A stretch of 64,000 nt of DNA from an uncultured Corynebacterium sp. (GTDB lineage Bacteria; Actinomycetota; Actinomycetes; Mycobacteriales; Mycobacteriaceae): positions 13,553 through 77,552 of the forward strand of contig NZ_CAMXWS010000006.1 of assembly GCF_947253065.1 (NCBI RefSeq). Reading direction: 5' to 3'. A model generated the notes under the pieces. The model saw nothing but the letters and a program-made list of their open reading frames with translations, ran no database searches and was not told the DNA's origin. The translations under genes and the position numbers were made by a program. This document shows positions 43,730-51,973 of the stretch, in pieces. Position 1 is the stretch's first letter, and every line of letters begins with the position of its first letter.

Positions 43730-43755
43730 AGTCTAAGTCAGCGCTTCGCTAGAGT
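43730..43755. promoter_or_regulatory. Divergent leaderless promoters of pth and the nitronate monooxygenase gene
   Basis: Minus strand TAGACT (43735-43730) lies 7 bases before the pth GTG. Plus strand TAGAGT (43750-43755) lies 7 bases before the ATG at 43763. Neither gene has a Shine-Dalgarno sequence. Confidence 0.5.
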
Positions 43756-43762
43756 GGCCACC

Positions 43763-44713
43763 ATGACACCAGAACTTCCCGCCCGTCTGCCCCGCGTCGT
43801 CGCCGCCCCCATGGCGGGTGGCCCGAGCACTCCCGCGCTTGTGAATGCCGTCGGTTTCGGCTTCCTCGCCTGGGGGACGTGCAGCCTCGAGCACGCGCGC
43901 GAAGAGCTTTCGCTTATCGACGAACCCTTCGGCATCAACCTCTTCTACCCCCAACGGGACACCCCGCGCCGGGAGGACCTGGAGGCGATCGCGTCTGAGC
44001 TCGGCGCGGAGATTCCCGAGCCGGATTACACCTTCGGCTTCCACGAGAAGCTCGACCTCGCGCTTGCCGACGGGCGCGCGACGATCATTTCCTGCACCTT
44101 CGGTTGCTTCACTCCGGAAGAATTCAAGCGCATCCACGATGCGGGCATCCAGGCGTGGGTGACCGTGACGAACGAGGTCGACGCGATCAAGGCCGCCGAA
44201 CTCGGCGCTGACGGCGTCATCGTGCAGGGCCCGAAGGCGGGCGGACACCGCTCCACGTGGACGATCACCGAAGAGCCCGACGAGCGCGACCTGGAGCAAC
44301 TGCTCAGCGGCATTTTCCGCCACGTCAACATTCCGATCATCGCCGCCGGCGGCGCACGCACCGCTGAAGACGTCGAGCGCCTCATCGAGTGGGGCGCGAA
44401 TTCCGTCGCCTGCGGCAGCGCGTTCCTGCTTGCCGACGAAGCCGGTACCAGTGAGACCAATCGCGGTGTCCTGCGCGCCGGCGGTAACTCCGTGTCCACC
44501 CGCGCTTTCTCAGGCCGCTACGCCCGCGGCGTGGAGACGCGGTTTACCCGCGAGCACGACGATCTTCCCCCGCTGTACCCGCAGCTCAACGCCATGCAGA
44601 AACCGCTGCGCAACGACCCCGACCACGGCTACTGCCTCGTCGGCGACGACTTCGCCGGGCAACTCCACGAAGGCTCCGCCGCGGAGATCGAGGCGAGGTT
44701 GTTGGGGCGTTAA
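43763..44713 (+). CDS. Nitronate monooxygenase (2-nitropropane dioxygenase family)
   Basis: 316 residues, FMN-dependent TIM barrel. VVAAPMAGGPSTPALVNAV at the N-terminus, GADGVIVQGPKAGGHRS with the catalytic histidine region, and IPIIAAGGARTAEDVERL with GANSVACGSAFLL for FMN phosphate. It oxidises nitronates such as propionate 3-nitronate; the true substrate is unknown. ATG 43763 is fixed by the promoter spacing. It sits between the two pth genes but reads the opposite way. Confidence 0.87.
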   Translation: MTPELPARLPRVVAAPMAGGPSTPALVNAVGFGFLAWGTCSLEHAREELSLIDEPFGINLFYPQRDTPRREDLEAIASELGAEIPEPDYTFGFHEKLDLALADGRATIISCTFGCFTPEEFKRIHDAGIQAWVTVTNEVDAIKAAELGADGVIVQGPKAGGHRSTWTITEEPDERDLEQLLSGIFRHVNIPIIAAGGARTAEDVERLIEWGANSVACGSAFLLADEAGTSETNRGVLRAGGNSVSTRAFSGRYARGVETRFTREHDDLPPLYPQLNAMQKPLRNDPDHGYCLVGDDFAGQLHEGSAAEIEARLLGR

Positions 44714-44720
44714 CTGCGCG

Positions 44721-45284
44721 CTACGAGATAGCGGCGATGAGTTCGTCGGCGGCGTCGGCAAGCGTGATGGGCAGCTCGGCTTGTTCTTGTTTGCCGAATG
44801 GCTTGAGCACGTAATCGGCCGGTGCCTGGCGGCCGGGCGGGCGGCCGATGCCGACGGCGAGGCGGTTGTAATTCGGGGTGCCTAGCGACTTGGTCACGGA
44901 CTTCAGACCGTTGTGGCCGTGGTCGCCGCCGCCGAGGCGGAGCTTGACCGTGCCGAAGTCGAGGTCGAGCTCGTCATAAATGATGTAGATGTCTTCGGGC
45001 GGGATCCCGTAGTAGCTGGCGAGGGCCTTGACCGGGCCGCCCGAGACATTCATGAAGCCGCGGGTGCGGGCGAGAATTGTGCGGCGGCCGGTGAGACGGC
45101 AGGCGGTGAGTTCGGCGACTTCGGTGTTCGTCTTCTTGTGCACACTCAACTGCGCCGGCATCGGGGTGGCGCGGTCGAGCAGCTCCTCGATGACCATCAC
45201 GCCCGCGTTGTGGCGGGTTTGGGCATAGATCGTGCCCGGATTGCCGAGGCCGACGATGAGGACGGGTGAAGAATCAGAAGTCAC
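44721..45284 (-). CDS. pth: Peptidyl-tRNA hydrolase (second of two)
   Basis: 187 residues, canonical length. VLIVGLGNPGTIYAQTRHNAG contains the catalytic histidine, IYIIYDELDLDFGTVK the catalytic aspartate, and GGGDHGHNGLKSV and YNRLAVGIGRPPG follow. GTG start with TAGACT 8 bases before it, giving a leader of about one base. It diverges clearly from the other copy, so the two are old paralogues rather than a recent duplication. Confidence 0.93.
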   Translation of the reverse strand: MTSDSSPVLIVGLGNPGTIYAQTRHNAGVMVIEELLDRATPMPAQLSVHKKTNTEVAELTACRLTGRRTILARTRGFMNVSGGPVKALASYYGIPPEDIYIIYDELDLDFGTVKLRLGGGDHGHNGLKSVTKSLGTPNYNRLAVGIGRPPGRQAPADYVLKPFGKQEQAELPITLADAADELIAAIS

Positions 45285-45324
45285 AAGACCTAAGTCTACT
45301 TTCGGTTCTCAACCACGTTGCGGC

Positions 45325-45900
45325 CTACGATGCGCGGGCGCGCAATCCGTCGAGGAAAATATCGATGAGTTCTTGCTGGACCTGCGACGCGTGGGCGTTG
45401 ATGATCTTCGAATTCGGCAGCGGGCGGGAGGCGATGACGAGCGCGATGTGGAATTCGAGAGGCTCCAGATCTCTTGGATACAAGCCCGCTTCTTTCGCGC
45501 GAGTGATCAAGGGGGCGTAGGCGTTGCGGATCTCCTCCGCGCGATTTTCATCGATGTGTTGGATGCCAGAGATCTGCTCGAATTCCGAGAACAGCGTCTG
45601 CCCGAGCAGCGCCAGTTTCAATTCAGCGATGGCGTGAATCGCACCACTCCACGCTTTTTCAGGAGTTTCTTCAAAGAGGGGAAGGTGCTCGCTGATGACG
45701 GTCTCGATGTCGTGGACGGCGTTGGCGCCGATGGCGTAGAGAAGCGTGATGCGGTCAGGGAAGTGCCTGCTCACAGTGGCAATTCCGACCCCTGCTTCTT
45801 TGGCTATCGCGCGCATCGACACGTTTCCGCCGTGTTCGACGAAAAGGGATCGGGCGGCGGTGACGATCGCTTCACGGTTGTCGGCAGCATCCTGTCTCAT
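45325..45900 (-). CDS. TetR-family transcriptional regulator
   Basis: 191 residues. Helix-turn-helix at about 25-50 (NVSMRAIAKEAGVGIATVSRHF), then a helical ligand domain. It is divergent from a membrane-protein gene, with a GGAACA inverted repeat between them, so it probably represses that gene and possibly itself. TATGGT lies 6 bases before the ATG, giving a leaderless mRNA. Ligand unknown. Confidence 0.88.
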   Translation of the reverse strand: MRQDAADNREAIVTAARSLFVEHGGNVSMRAIAKEAGVGIATVSRHFPDRITLLYAIGANAVHDIETVISEHLPLFEETPEKAWSGAIHAIAELKLALLGQTLFSEFEQISGIQHIDENRAEEIRNAYAPLITRAKEAGLYPRDLEPLEFHIALVIASRPLPNSKIINAHASQVQQELIDIFLDGLRARAS

Positions 45901-45945
45901 GCTTGCACCATACCAAACGGAACACTATGATCCGTTTATGTAAGT

Positions 45946-45960
45946 GGAACAGGGTGTTCC
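45946..45960. promoter_or_regulatory. Probable TetR operator
   Basis: GGAACAGGGTGTTCC is a perfect 6+6 inverted repeat with a 3-base centre. A further GGAACA half-site lies at 45919-45924, beside TATGAT (45926-45931), the likely -10 for the membrane-protein gene. Binding would cover the start of its transcript. Confidence 0.55.
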
Positions 45961-45986
45961 GAATCGGTATAAGGAGGAGCCTGAAA

Positions 45987-46961
45987 ATGACTACGGCAGT
46001 GAAAGAAGAACAAGGAAGGTCGCACGCAGCGAAAGCGGCGGGGGTGATACTCGGCATCCCCATCATCATGGGGCTAATGCTGTTCGCGTTCCTCGCGCCC
46101 ACCTTCGCGTCGGGCCCGTCCGGGGTTCCGGTCGCCGTCAGCGCGCCGGAGCCGATGGTGGAGCAGCTGACACAAGGCATCGAGCAAAAAGCAGGTGACG
46201 AAGCGCCGGAGATCACCGTGATGGACAGCCCCGACGAGGTGCGAAATGCTGTGCTTGAACGGGAAGCCGTCGGCGGTCTCGCCGTGACTCCGGAAGGCGC
46301 CACTGCATTCACGGCATCAGGTAACGGCGCTCCGTACGCGCAGCTTATCGACGGCATCGCCGGCTCCCTTGAGGCCCAAGGCATGACCGTCGAGCGCACC
46401 GACTTGGCGCCGACATCCCAGGATGATCCGCAGGCGACGGGTCTCGTGTTGCTGGGTCTTCCTCTCGCATTCGGCGGCATCATTTCTGCGGTCATCGCCA
46501 CGTTCCTCTTCCGGGGCACCCGGTGGACGAAGATCGGGGTTCTCACCGGCATCGCAGTGCTGGGAGGTCTGGTGGCCACCTGGATGCTGCATTCGGTCTA
46601 CGGAACGTTGATGGGTAGCTTCGGCATGGAGTGGCTCGCCATCTCCGCCGGTATCTTGGCTACCTCGATGCTCACTGCGGGGCTCGGGGCGCTCATCGGC
46701 ACACCCGGCGTGGGCATCGGCGCTGTCTTGACGATCTTCCTCGCGAATCCGCTGTCCGGCTTGTCGACGGGGCCGTGGCTCCTGCCTGCGGGATGGTCCA
46801 CCCTGGGGCAGTGGATGCCGATCGGCGCGACCGGGCATCTCGTGCGCTCCCTGTCGTTCTTCGACGGCAACGGCGCAGGATCCGCCTGGTGGGTCCTGGC
46901 GCTGTGGATTGTGACAGGGCTGGTGCTGCTTTTTGCGGCCCGTCCAAAGCAGCAGAACTAA
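45987..46961 (+). CDS. ABC-2/YhgE-like multi-pass membrane protein
   Basis: 324 residues. One membrane helix near residue 25 (GVILGIPIIMGLMLFAFLAP) is followed by a ~115-residue extracellular domain, then about five helices (LVLLGLPLAFGGIISAVIATF to LVLLFAAR). This layout resembles YhgE/Pip and ABC-2 permease-type proteins that work in drug or phage-receptor contexts. No ATPase gene is adjacent. Start 45987 follows AAGGAGGAG. Expression is probably controlled by the divergent TetR protein, which points to export or envelope defence; the substrate is unknown. Confidence 0.68.
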   Translation: MTTAVKEEQGRSHAAKAAGVILGIPIIMGLMLFAFLAPTFASGPSGVPVAVSAPEPMVEQLTQGIEQKAGDEAPEITVMDSPDEVRNAVLEREAVGGLAVTPEGATAFTASGNGAPYAQLIDGIAGSLEAQGMTVERTDLAPTSQDDPQATGLVLLGLPLAFGGIISAVIATFLFRGTRWTKIGVLTGIAVLGGLVATWMLHSVYGTLMGSFGMEWLAISAGILATSMLTAGLGALIGTPGVGIGAVLTIFLANPLSGLSTGPWLLPAGWSTLGQWMPIGATGHLVRSLSFFDGNGAGSAWWVLALWIVTGLVLLFAARPKQQN

Positions 46962-46976
46962 GACTGCAAATAAGAG

Positions 46977-47017
46977 AAGCGGCCGGCACCCCCTGCGGTA
47001 GGGGATGCCGGCCGCTT
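46977..47017. terminator. Bidirectional terminator between the membrane-protein gene and rplY
   Basis: AAGCGGCCGGCA (46977-46988) pairs perfectly with TGCCGGCCGCTT (47006-47017). An inner CCCC/GGGG extends the stem. It sits between convergent genes and can serve both, although T-tracts are short. Confidence 0.7.
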
Positions 47018-47040
47018 AGCCATTGGCGTCGAGAGGCGGT

Positions 47041-47706
47041 TTACTCCTCGGAGTCGCCCTCGCCCTCGCCCTCAGCCGGTGCCTCGTCCTCGGACTCGGC
47101 GCCAGCCTCAGCGCCGCCTTCCTCAGCCTCTTCAGCAGCGGCCTCGACCTCTTCGTCAACCTGCTGGTAGGTGACGTTGATGGCCAGGTACTCCGGATCG
47201 GTGACGAGCTCGGCACCCTCCGGCAGCGGCAGATCGCCGACGAGGATCTGGTCGCCGATCTCCTTGCCCTCGATGGACACGGTGATCTCGTCCGGAATGT
47301 TCAGGGCGTCGACCTCGATCTCGACAACGTCGATCTCCTGCAGGACCACGGCGTCCGGGGCAGCCTCGCCCTCGTAGACAACCGGGACCTCGACGGTGAC
47401 CTTCTCGCCGCGCTTGACACCGAAGAGGTCGATGTGGTCGATGTTCAGGGTCAGGACGTTCTGGTCGACGTGCTTGACCATCGCGAGGTTCTTGTCACCG
47501 TCGACCTCGAGCTCGAGAATCGCGTTGGTGCCGTCGTTGCGCACGAGAGCGGTGATCTCGAGGATGTCCACGTGGAAGTGGATGTTGCCCTCGCCGTTGC
47601 TGTACAGCACGCCAGGGACGCGGCCAGCAGCACGCAGACGACGAGCGGAGCCCTTGCCGAACTCGTCGCGCTTCTCAGCCTGAATAGTCGGGAACTTATT
47701 CGCCAT
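47041..47706 (-). CDS. rplY: Large-subunit ribosomal protein bL25 (CTC family)
   Basis: 221 residues. The N-terminal ~95 residues are the 5S-rRNA-binding L25 domain (EKRDEFGKGSARRLRAAG, VPGVLYSNGEG). The TL5/CTC beta domain follows to about 180, and then a very acidic Ala/Glu/Gly tail of about 40 residues. The long CTC form replaces short L25 in many actinobacteria and Bacillus. AGAAGGAG precedes the ATG. The ~174-base leader contains an intrinsic terminator ending 44 bases before the start, suggesting attenuation. Confidence 0.93.
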   Translation of the reverse strand: MANKFPTIQAEKRDEFGKGSARRLRAAGRVPGVLYSNGEGNIHFHVDILEITALVRNDGTNAILELEVDGDKNLAMVKHVDQNVLTLNIDHIDLFGVKRGEKVTVEVPVVYEGEAAPDAVVLQEIDVVEIEVDALNIPDEITVSIEGKEIGDQILVGDLPLPEGAELVTDPEYLAINVTYQQVDEEVEAAAEEAEEGGAEAGAESEDEAPAEGEGEGDSEE

Positions 47707-47750
47707 GATGCTTTCTCCTTCTAGTGATGCTTAGGTTCGATGAGCCACAG

Positions 47751-47797
47751 AAAAAGCCTGCGGCCACGTGTGCTCGTCGAGTGACCGCAGGCTTTTT
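47751..47797 (-). terminator. Intrinsic terminator within the rplY leader (attenuator candidate)
   Basis: On the minus strand AAAAAGCCTGCGG pairs perfectly with CCGCAGGCTTTTT around a 21-base loop and ends in TTTTT, a strong rho-independent terminator. It ends 44 bases upstream of the rplY ATG. No good promoter is visible between it and the gene, so rplY expression would need readthrough. Confidence 0.75.
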
Positions 47798-47880
47798 GGA
47801 GAAAAGTCTGTGATGATTCATCGCGTCGATAACGGCCCTGCTTGCGCGAATCCGTGCAAGTGGGGTCCCTCGCCGAGACC
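47798..47880 (-). ncRNA. Structured rplY leader RNA or small RNA
   Basis: From the predicted start near 47880, the RNA begins GGUCUC..GGGACC (6 pairs, loop GGCGA). It then forms a CUUGC..GCAAG hairpin flanked by CCC/GGG. The GCAGG just after that hairpin can pair with CCUGC in the terminator's first arm, which would offer an antiterminator. It could be an L25-responsive leader or a terminated small RNA of about 130 bases. Confidence 0.45.
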
Positions 47881-47886
47881 TGGAAA

Positions 47887-47916
47887 ACTTTAACAGACTA
47901 CGGTCACTGGAACCAA
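47887..47916 (-). promoter_or_regulatory. Promoter of the rplY leader
   Basis: Minus strand -35 TTGGTT (47916-47911), an 18-base spacer and -10 TAAAGT (47892-47887), placed just after the MHS transporter stop. This gives a leader of about 174 bases. Confidence 0.5.
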
Positions 47917-47918
47917 AC

Positions 47919-49322
47919 CTAGACCGATGGACGTTGCCAGATGAAGTGGCCCGTGCTCTGCAGGTCCTCATTGGCGGGATCCAACGGAATGCCCTTGCGC
48001 TCACGGATACACAGTGACACGATCAGGCCGACCAGGCTCGCACCAACCAAGTAAGCAGTGATACCCCAGGAAGAACCAGTGCTTTCATAGATCCACGATG
48101 CGATGAACGGGGCGAAAGCACCGCCGAGGATTGCGCCGATGGCATAGGTGATTGACGTGCCTGAAGCGCGAACAGAAGCCGGAAACAGCTCAGCGAACAA
48201 TGCCGCCACCTGGCCATAGGTGAAACCGAGTGCGAGTGCAAAGAAGATCAGCGCAGCATAGATCTTGCCCATCTCAGCAGTGTTGACCATGGGGAAGAGA
48301 ATGAATGCCGCAACGGTCTGAATGATGAATCCACCGACGAGAGTGGTCTTGCGTCCCAGATAATCGGAAGCCCAACCAGTGACGAATGTAGACACCATCC
48401 ACACAGCGCCCGCCACGGTGACAGCAAACAGGATCGGCCCGCGTTCTAGGGCCATGCCCTCCGGGTTGGTGGTGTAGTTCTGCAGGTACCCGCCAGTGGT
48501 CATGTACCCCAGCACGCTATTCGCGGCGAAGATTAATGCGCCGGTAACCACGACAGGGAAGTACTTCCGGAACAGAGTTCCGATCGGGTTTGTCACCTGC
48601 CCTGCGGAGATCGCTGTCAATTCTTCATAAACAGGCGATTCGTCCACGCCACGGCGCACCCACCAACCCAGCAACACCAACACTGCAGAGAACAAGAAAG
48701 GGATACGCCAACCCCACTCAACAAAAGCATCACCGGGCGCGATCAGATTCATCACATACAGTGCCCCCGAGGACATTAAAAGACCTGCCGGTGCGCCGAT
48801 CTGCGGGCCAGCGCCGAAGAGGCCACGCTTATGTGTCGGGGCATGTTCCACTGCCAAAAGCACAGCGGAACCCCACTCGCCGCCCGCGGAAATGCCTTGA
48901 ACCAGGCGAAGCAGCACGAGCAGGATGGGGGAGAGCATCCCGATCGAGTCGTAGGTGGGCAGCACACCGATCAAGGTGGTGGCACCACCCATGGACAACA
49001 AAGTGACCATCAAGACCGCGCGACGGCCGAGCTTGTCCGCGTAGTGGCCAGCTAAAAAAGCACCGAGTGGGCGGAAAAGGAAGGACAATCCCACCGTGAG
49101 GAATGCCACCAGCGTGCCGCCAGCAGAACCCAAGGGTGCGAACATCGCGTGCTTGAACACCAATCCGGCGGTGGCCGCATAAAGGAAGAAGTCGTACCAC
49201 TCGATCGCGGTGCCAGCAGTAGTGGCTGCCACGACGCGGCGGCGTTCGGATTGGAGGGATGGGTTCGACGTGGCGTGGATAAGCGCTGTGTTCTGTGTGC
49301 CTTCTTTTGGTTCAGAAACCAT
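47919..49322 (-). CDS. MFS transporter, metabolite:H+ symporter (MHS) type
   Basis: 467 residues, twelve predicted helices. The MHS signature GTAIEWYDFFLYAATAG in helix 1 and GHYADKLGRRAVLMVTL in the 2-3 loop place it with ShiA, ProP and KgtP. ISAGGEWGSAVLLAVEHAP is also typical. The substrate is likely an organic acid, shikimate or compatible solute but cannot be chosen. TAAACT lies 8 bases before the ATG, so the leader is about one base. It is 155 bases downstream of prs in the same direction, with a strong hairpin between them. Confidence 0.85.
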   Translation of the reverse strand: MVSEPKEGTQNTALIHATSNPSLQSERRRVVAATTAGTAIEWYDFFLYAATAGLVFKHAMFAPLGSAGGTLVAFLTVGLSFLFRPLGAFLAGHYADKLGRRAVLMVTLLSMGGATTLIGVLPTYDSIGMLSPILLVLLRLVQGISAGGEWGSAVLLAVEHAPTHKRGLFGAGPQIGAPAGLLMSSGALYVMNLIAPGDAFVEWGWRIPFLFSAVLVLLGWWVRRGVDESPVYEELTAISAGQVTNPIGTLFRKYFPVVVTGALIFAANSVLGYMTTGGYLQNYTTNPEGMALERGPILFAVTVAGAVWMVSTFVTGWASDYLGRKTTLVGGFIIQTVAAFILFPMVNTAEMGKIYAALIFFALALGFTYGQVAALFAELFPASVRASGTSITYAIGAILGGAFAPFIASWIYESTGSSWGITAYLVGASLVGLIVSLCIRERKGIPLDPANEDLQSTGHFIWQRPSV

Positions 49323-49373
49323 GCTTGGGAAGTTTATGCGAAATGCCCACAGCGAGCGGACATTTGGAAAAAC

Positions 49374-49464
49374 AAACCCCTATTCCTAGATACCTATCTT
49401 CAAGGTCGCAGCGACTGGTCGGCGCCACACTCGTCGAAGAATAGGTATTCAGGAATAGGGGTTT
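49374..49464 (-). terminator. Long imperfect inverted repeat after prs (terminator, possibly element-derived)
   Basis: A 28-base arm at 49374-49401 (beginning AAACCCCTATTCCT) pairs with 49436-49464 with two mismatches and one bulge, around a 34-base loop. The loop includes the small palindrome GTCGCAGCGAC. On the minus strand the stem is followed by a T-rich tail, TTTGTTTTT, which fits termination of prs. The arm length is unusual for a plain terminator. Confidence 0.65.
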
Positions 49465-49477
49465 AGAAAAACTTCGT

Positions 49478-50455
49478 TTAGGCCTGGCCCTCAAACAGGG
49501 TTGTCACAGAACCGTTCTCGAAGATCTCGTGGATCGTGCGTGCCAGCAGCGGGGCAATCGACAGCACAGTCAGGTTGCTCCATCCCTCCGTGGACTGCGG
49601 CAGGGTGTCGGTGGTGATGACCTCCTCAGCGCCACAGGTAGACAGACGCTCGCGGGCTGGATCGGAGAAGACGCCGTGCGTGGTAGCGATGACTACGGAG
49701 CGGGCACCAGCATCCTTGAGCACGCCCACTGCGCCAGCGATGGTGCCACCGGTATCAATCATGTCGTCGAGGAGGATGCAGTCCTTGCCCTCCACATCAC
49801 CGACGACGCGGTTGGACACGACCTTGTTCGCCGCATCGATATCGCGGGTCTTGTGCACGAATGCCATCGGTGCATCGCCCAGGGTGTTTGCCCACTTCTC
49901 AGCGGTCTTCACACGGCCAGCATCCGGGGAAACAACCACGAGGTTGTCCATCGAGTACTTGGACTTGATGTAGTCCGTCAAGATCGGCATGGCGTGCATG
50001 TGGTCGACCGGGCCATCGAAGAAGCCCTGGATCTGATCTGTGTGCAGGTCAACCGAGACGATACGGTCAGCGCCAGCAGCAGTGAGCAGGTCAGCGACCA
50101 GACGAGCGGAAATCGGCTCACGGCCACGGTGCTTCTTGTCCTGGCGCGCATATGGGTAGAACGGCAGGATCGCCGTGATGCGCTTTGCGGAGCCACGCTT
50201 CAGAGCATCAATCATGATGAGCTGCTCCATCAACCACTTGTTCAGCGGCTGAGCGTGGGACTGCATGACAAAGCAGTCAGCACCGCGAACAGACTCTTCA
50301 AAACGGATGAAGATCTCGCCGTTGGCGAAGTCGCGTGCGGTGGTGGGTACAAGGTCGATGCCAAGTTCCTTTGCAACATTCTCCGCGAGGTCCGGGTGGG
50401 CCCGGCCGGAGAAGACCTTGAGGTCCTTGTGGCTTTCGACTTTCTTACCGGTCAT
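49478..50455 (-). CDS. prs: Ribose-phosphate pyrophosphokinase
   Basis: 325 residues. It makes phosphoribosyl pyrophosphate for nucleotides, histidine, tryptophan and the arabinan precursor of the corynebacterial wall. FSGRAHPDLAENVAKELG, ADRIVSVDLHTDQIQGFF with metal ligands, and the PRPP loop CILLDDMIDTGGTI are intact. Its start overlaps the end of glmU by 11 bases, so the genes are translationally coupled. The order glmU-prs is conserved in actinobacteria. Confidence 0.96.
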   Translation of the reverse strand: MTGKKVESHKDLKVFSGRAHPDLAENVAKELGIDLVPTTARDFANGEIFIRFEESVRGADCFVMQSHAQPLNKWLMEQLIMIDALKRGSAKRITAILPFYPYARQDKKHRGREPISARLVADLLTAAGADRIVSVDLHTDQIQGFFDGPVDHMHAMPILTDYIKSKYSMDNLVVVSPDAGRVKTAEKWANTLGDAPMAFVHKTRDIDAANKVVSNRVVGDVEGKDCILLDDMIDTGGTIAGAVGVLKDAGARSVVIATTHGVFSDPARERLSTCGAEEVITTDTLPQSTEGWSNLTVLSIAPLLARTIHEIFENGSVTTLFEGQA

Positions 50456-51914
50456 TGGTGGTGTCGCCTTTCAGTTCGCTCTCGCGTGCGCGCTGGGCAG
50501 CTTCGGCCGCGGCCGTGCCGGGGCGTTTGTTTTCCACCCAGCCTTCGATGTTTCTCTGGTGACCTTCCTTGATAGCAAGGGCACCCGGGGGCACATCTTC
50601 AGTCACTACTGTACCCGCGCCGGTGTACGCGCCATCGCCGACATTGACTGGAGCGACAAACATAGTGTCAGAGCCGGTACGGCAGTGGTCACCGATGGTG
50701 GTGCGGTGCTTGTTCACACCGTCGTAATTGACGAAGACGGAGGAGGCCCCGATGTTCGATTCACGTCCGACGGTGGCGTCGCCGATATAGGTCAGGTGGG
50801 GCACCTTGGAGCCCTCACCGATCTGCGCATTCTTCGTTTCCACGAAGCCGCCGAGCTTGCCGCGGGCACCGAGCTTGGTGCCCGGGCGGATGTAGGTGAA
50901 TGGACCGACGGTGGCTTCTTCACCGATAACGCCAAGCTCACCTTGGGTGCGCACGACGGAGGCACGCTCGCCAACCTCAAAGTCGGTCAGGGTGGTGTCC
51001 GGGCCGATCGTGGCGCCATCACCAATGACGGTGGAGCCCCACAGCTGGGTATTCGGGTGAATGGTCACGTCCTGGCCGATTTCTACCTCGACACCGATCC
51101 AGGTGGTGTCCGGGTCGATGATGGTCGCCCCGCCACGCATCGCCTTTTCCACGAGCTTGCGGTTGAGTTCCTTGCCGGCAGCAGCGAGCTGGACGCGGTC
51201 GTTCACACCGGCGAGCTCACGAGCATCGGGGGCAGTGAACGCAGTGACGGTTCGGCCGTCGTTCACCGCGATGCCGAGCACGTCGGTGATGTACAGCTCG
51301 CCCTGCGCGTTGTCAGAGTTAATGCGGGTCAAAGCCTCGCGAAGCACAGCGCCATCGAATGCAAAGACACCTGAATTGACCTCGGTGACCGCACGCTGCG
51401 CGTCATTTGCGTCTTTTTCTTCGACGATCTCGCGCACATTGCCGTCGCCATCGCGGATGATGCGCCCGTAGCCCGTCGGATCCTCGAACTCGAGGGACAG
51501 TACGGTCACAGCAGCCTGCGCGCTTTCATGCTTATCGACGAGCGCCGCCAGCGTCTCCGCCGTCAACAACGGCACATCACCATTGGTGACCACGACGGTG
51601 CCAGCAAAATCCGGGATGGCCTCCAGGCCGACCTGGACCGCGTGACCAGTACCGTTCTGTTCTTTCTGCACAGCCTGGAGGATCGTGGTGTGCATGTCGC
51701 TTGCAATAGCGTCAACGGCAGGGGAGACCTGGTCGCGCTGGTGGCCAACAACAGTGACGAGGTGAGCAGGGGAGATACCGGCGGCCGCGTGCAGCGAGTG
51801 TGACAGGAGGCTGCGCCCACCTATCTTGTGCAGAGTCTTCTGCGTGGTCGATTTCATGCGGGTTCCGGCACCGGCCGCTAGAACGACGACGGCGCACTCG
51901 GAATGGGTGGGCAC
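50445..51914 (-). CDS. glmU: Bifunctional GlcNAc-1-phosphate uridyltransferase / glucosamine-1-phosphate acetyltransferase
   Basis: 489 residues. It forms UDP-GlcNAc for peptidoglycan. The pyrophosphorylase domain is at about 1-240 (VVLAAGAGTRMKSTTQKTLH, GTVVVTNGDVPLL). The left-handed beta-helix acetyltransferase is at about 255-460 (GPFTYIRPGTKLG, FVETKNAQIGEGSKVPHL, FVNYDGVNKHRT). GTG start after AAAGGAG. An 11-mer copy at 51530-51540 is read as Val-Asp-Lys. It lies 59 bases after the upstream MFS gene in the same direction. Confidence 0.96.
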   Translation of the reverse strand: MPTHSECAVVVLAAGAGTRMKSTTQKTLHKIGGRSLLSHSLHAAAGISPAHLVTVVGHQRDQVSPAVDAIASDMHTTILQAVQKEQNGTGHAVQVGLEAIPDFAGTVVVTNGDVPLLTAETLAALVDKHESAQAAVTVLSLEFEDPTGYGRIIRDGDGNVREIVEEKDANDAQRAVTEVNSGVFAFDGAVLREALTRINSDNAQGELYITDVLGIAVNDGRTVTAFTAPDARELAGVNDRVQLAAAGKELNRKLVEKAMRGGATIIDPDTTWIGVEVEIGQDVTIHPNTQLWGSTVIGDGATIGPDTTLTDFEVGERASVVRTQGELGVIGEEATVGPFTYIRPGTKLGARGKLGGFVETKNAQIGEGSKVPHLTYIGDATVGRESNIGASSVFVNYDGVNKHRTTIGDHCRTGSDTMFVAPVNVGDGAYTGAGTVVTEDVPPGALAIKEGHQRNIEGWVENKRPGTAAAEAAQRARESELKGDTTNDR

Positions 51915-51973
51915 TTGAGAGGTTCTCCTTTTGTTGAATCCGAACCGCGGAGTTTTGTGGACCAGCTTAACGC

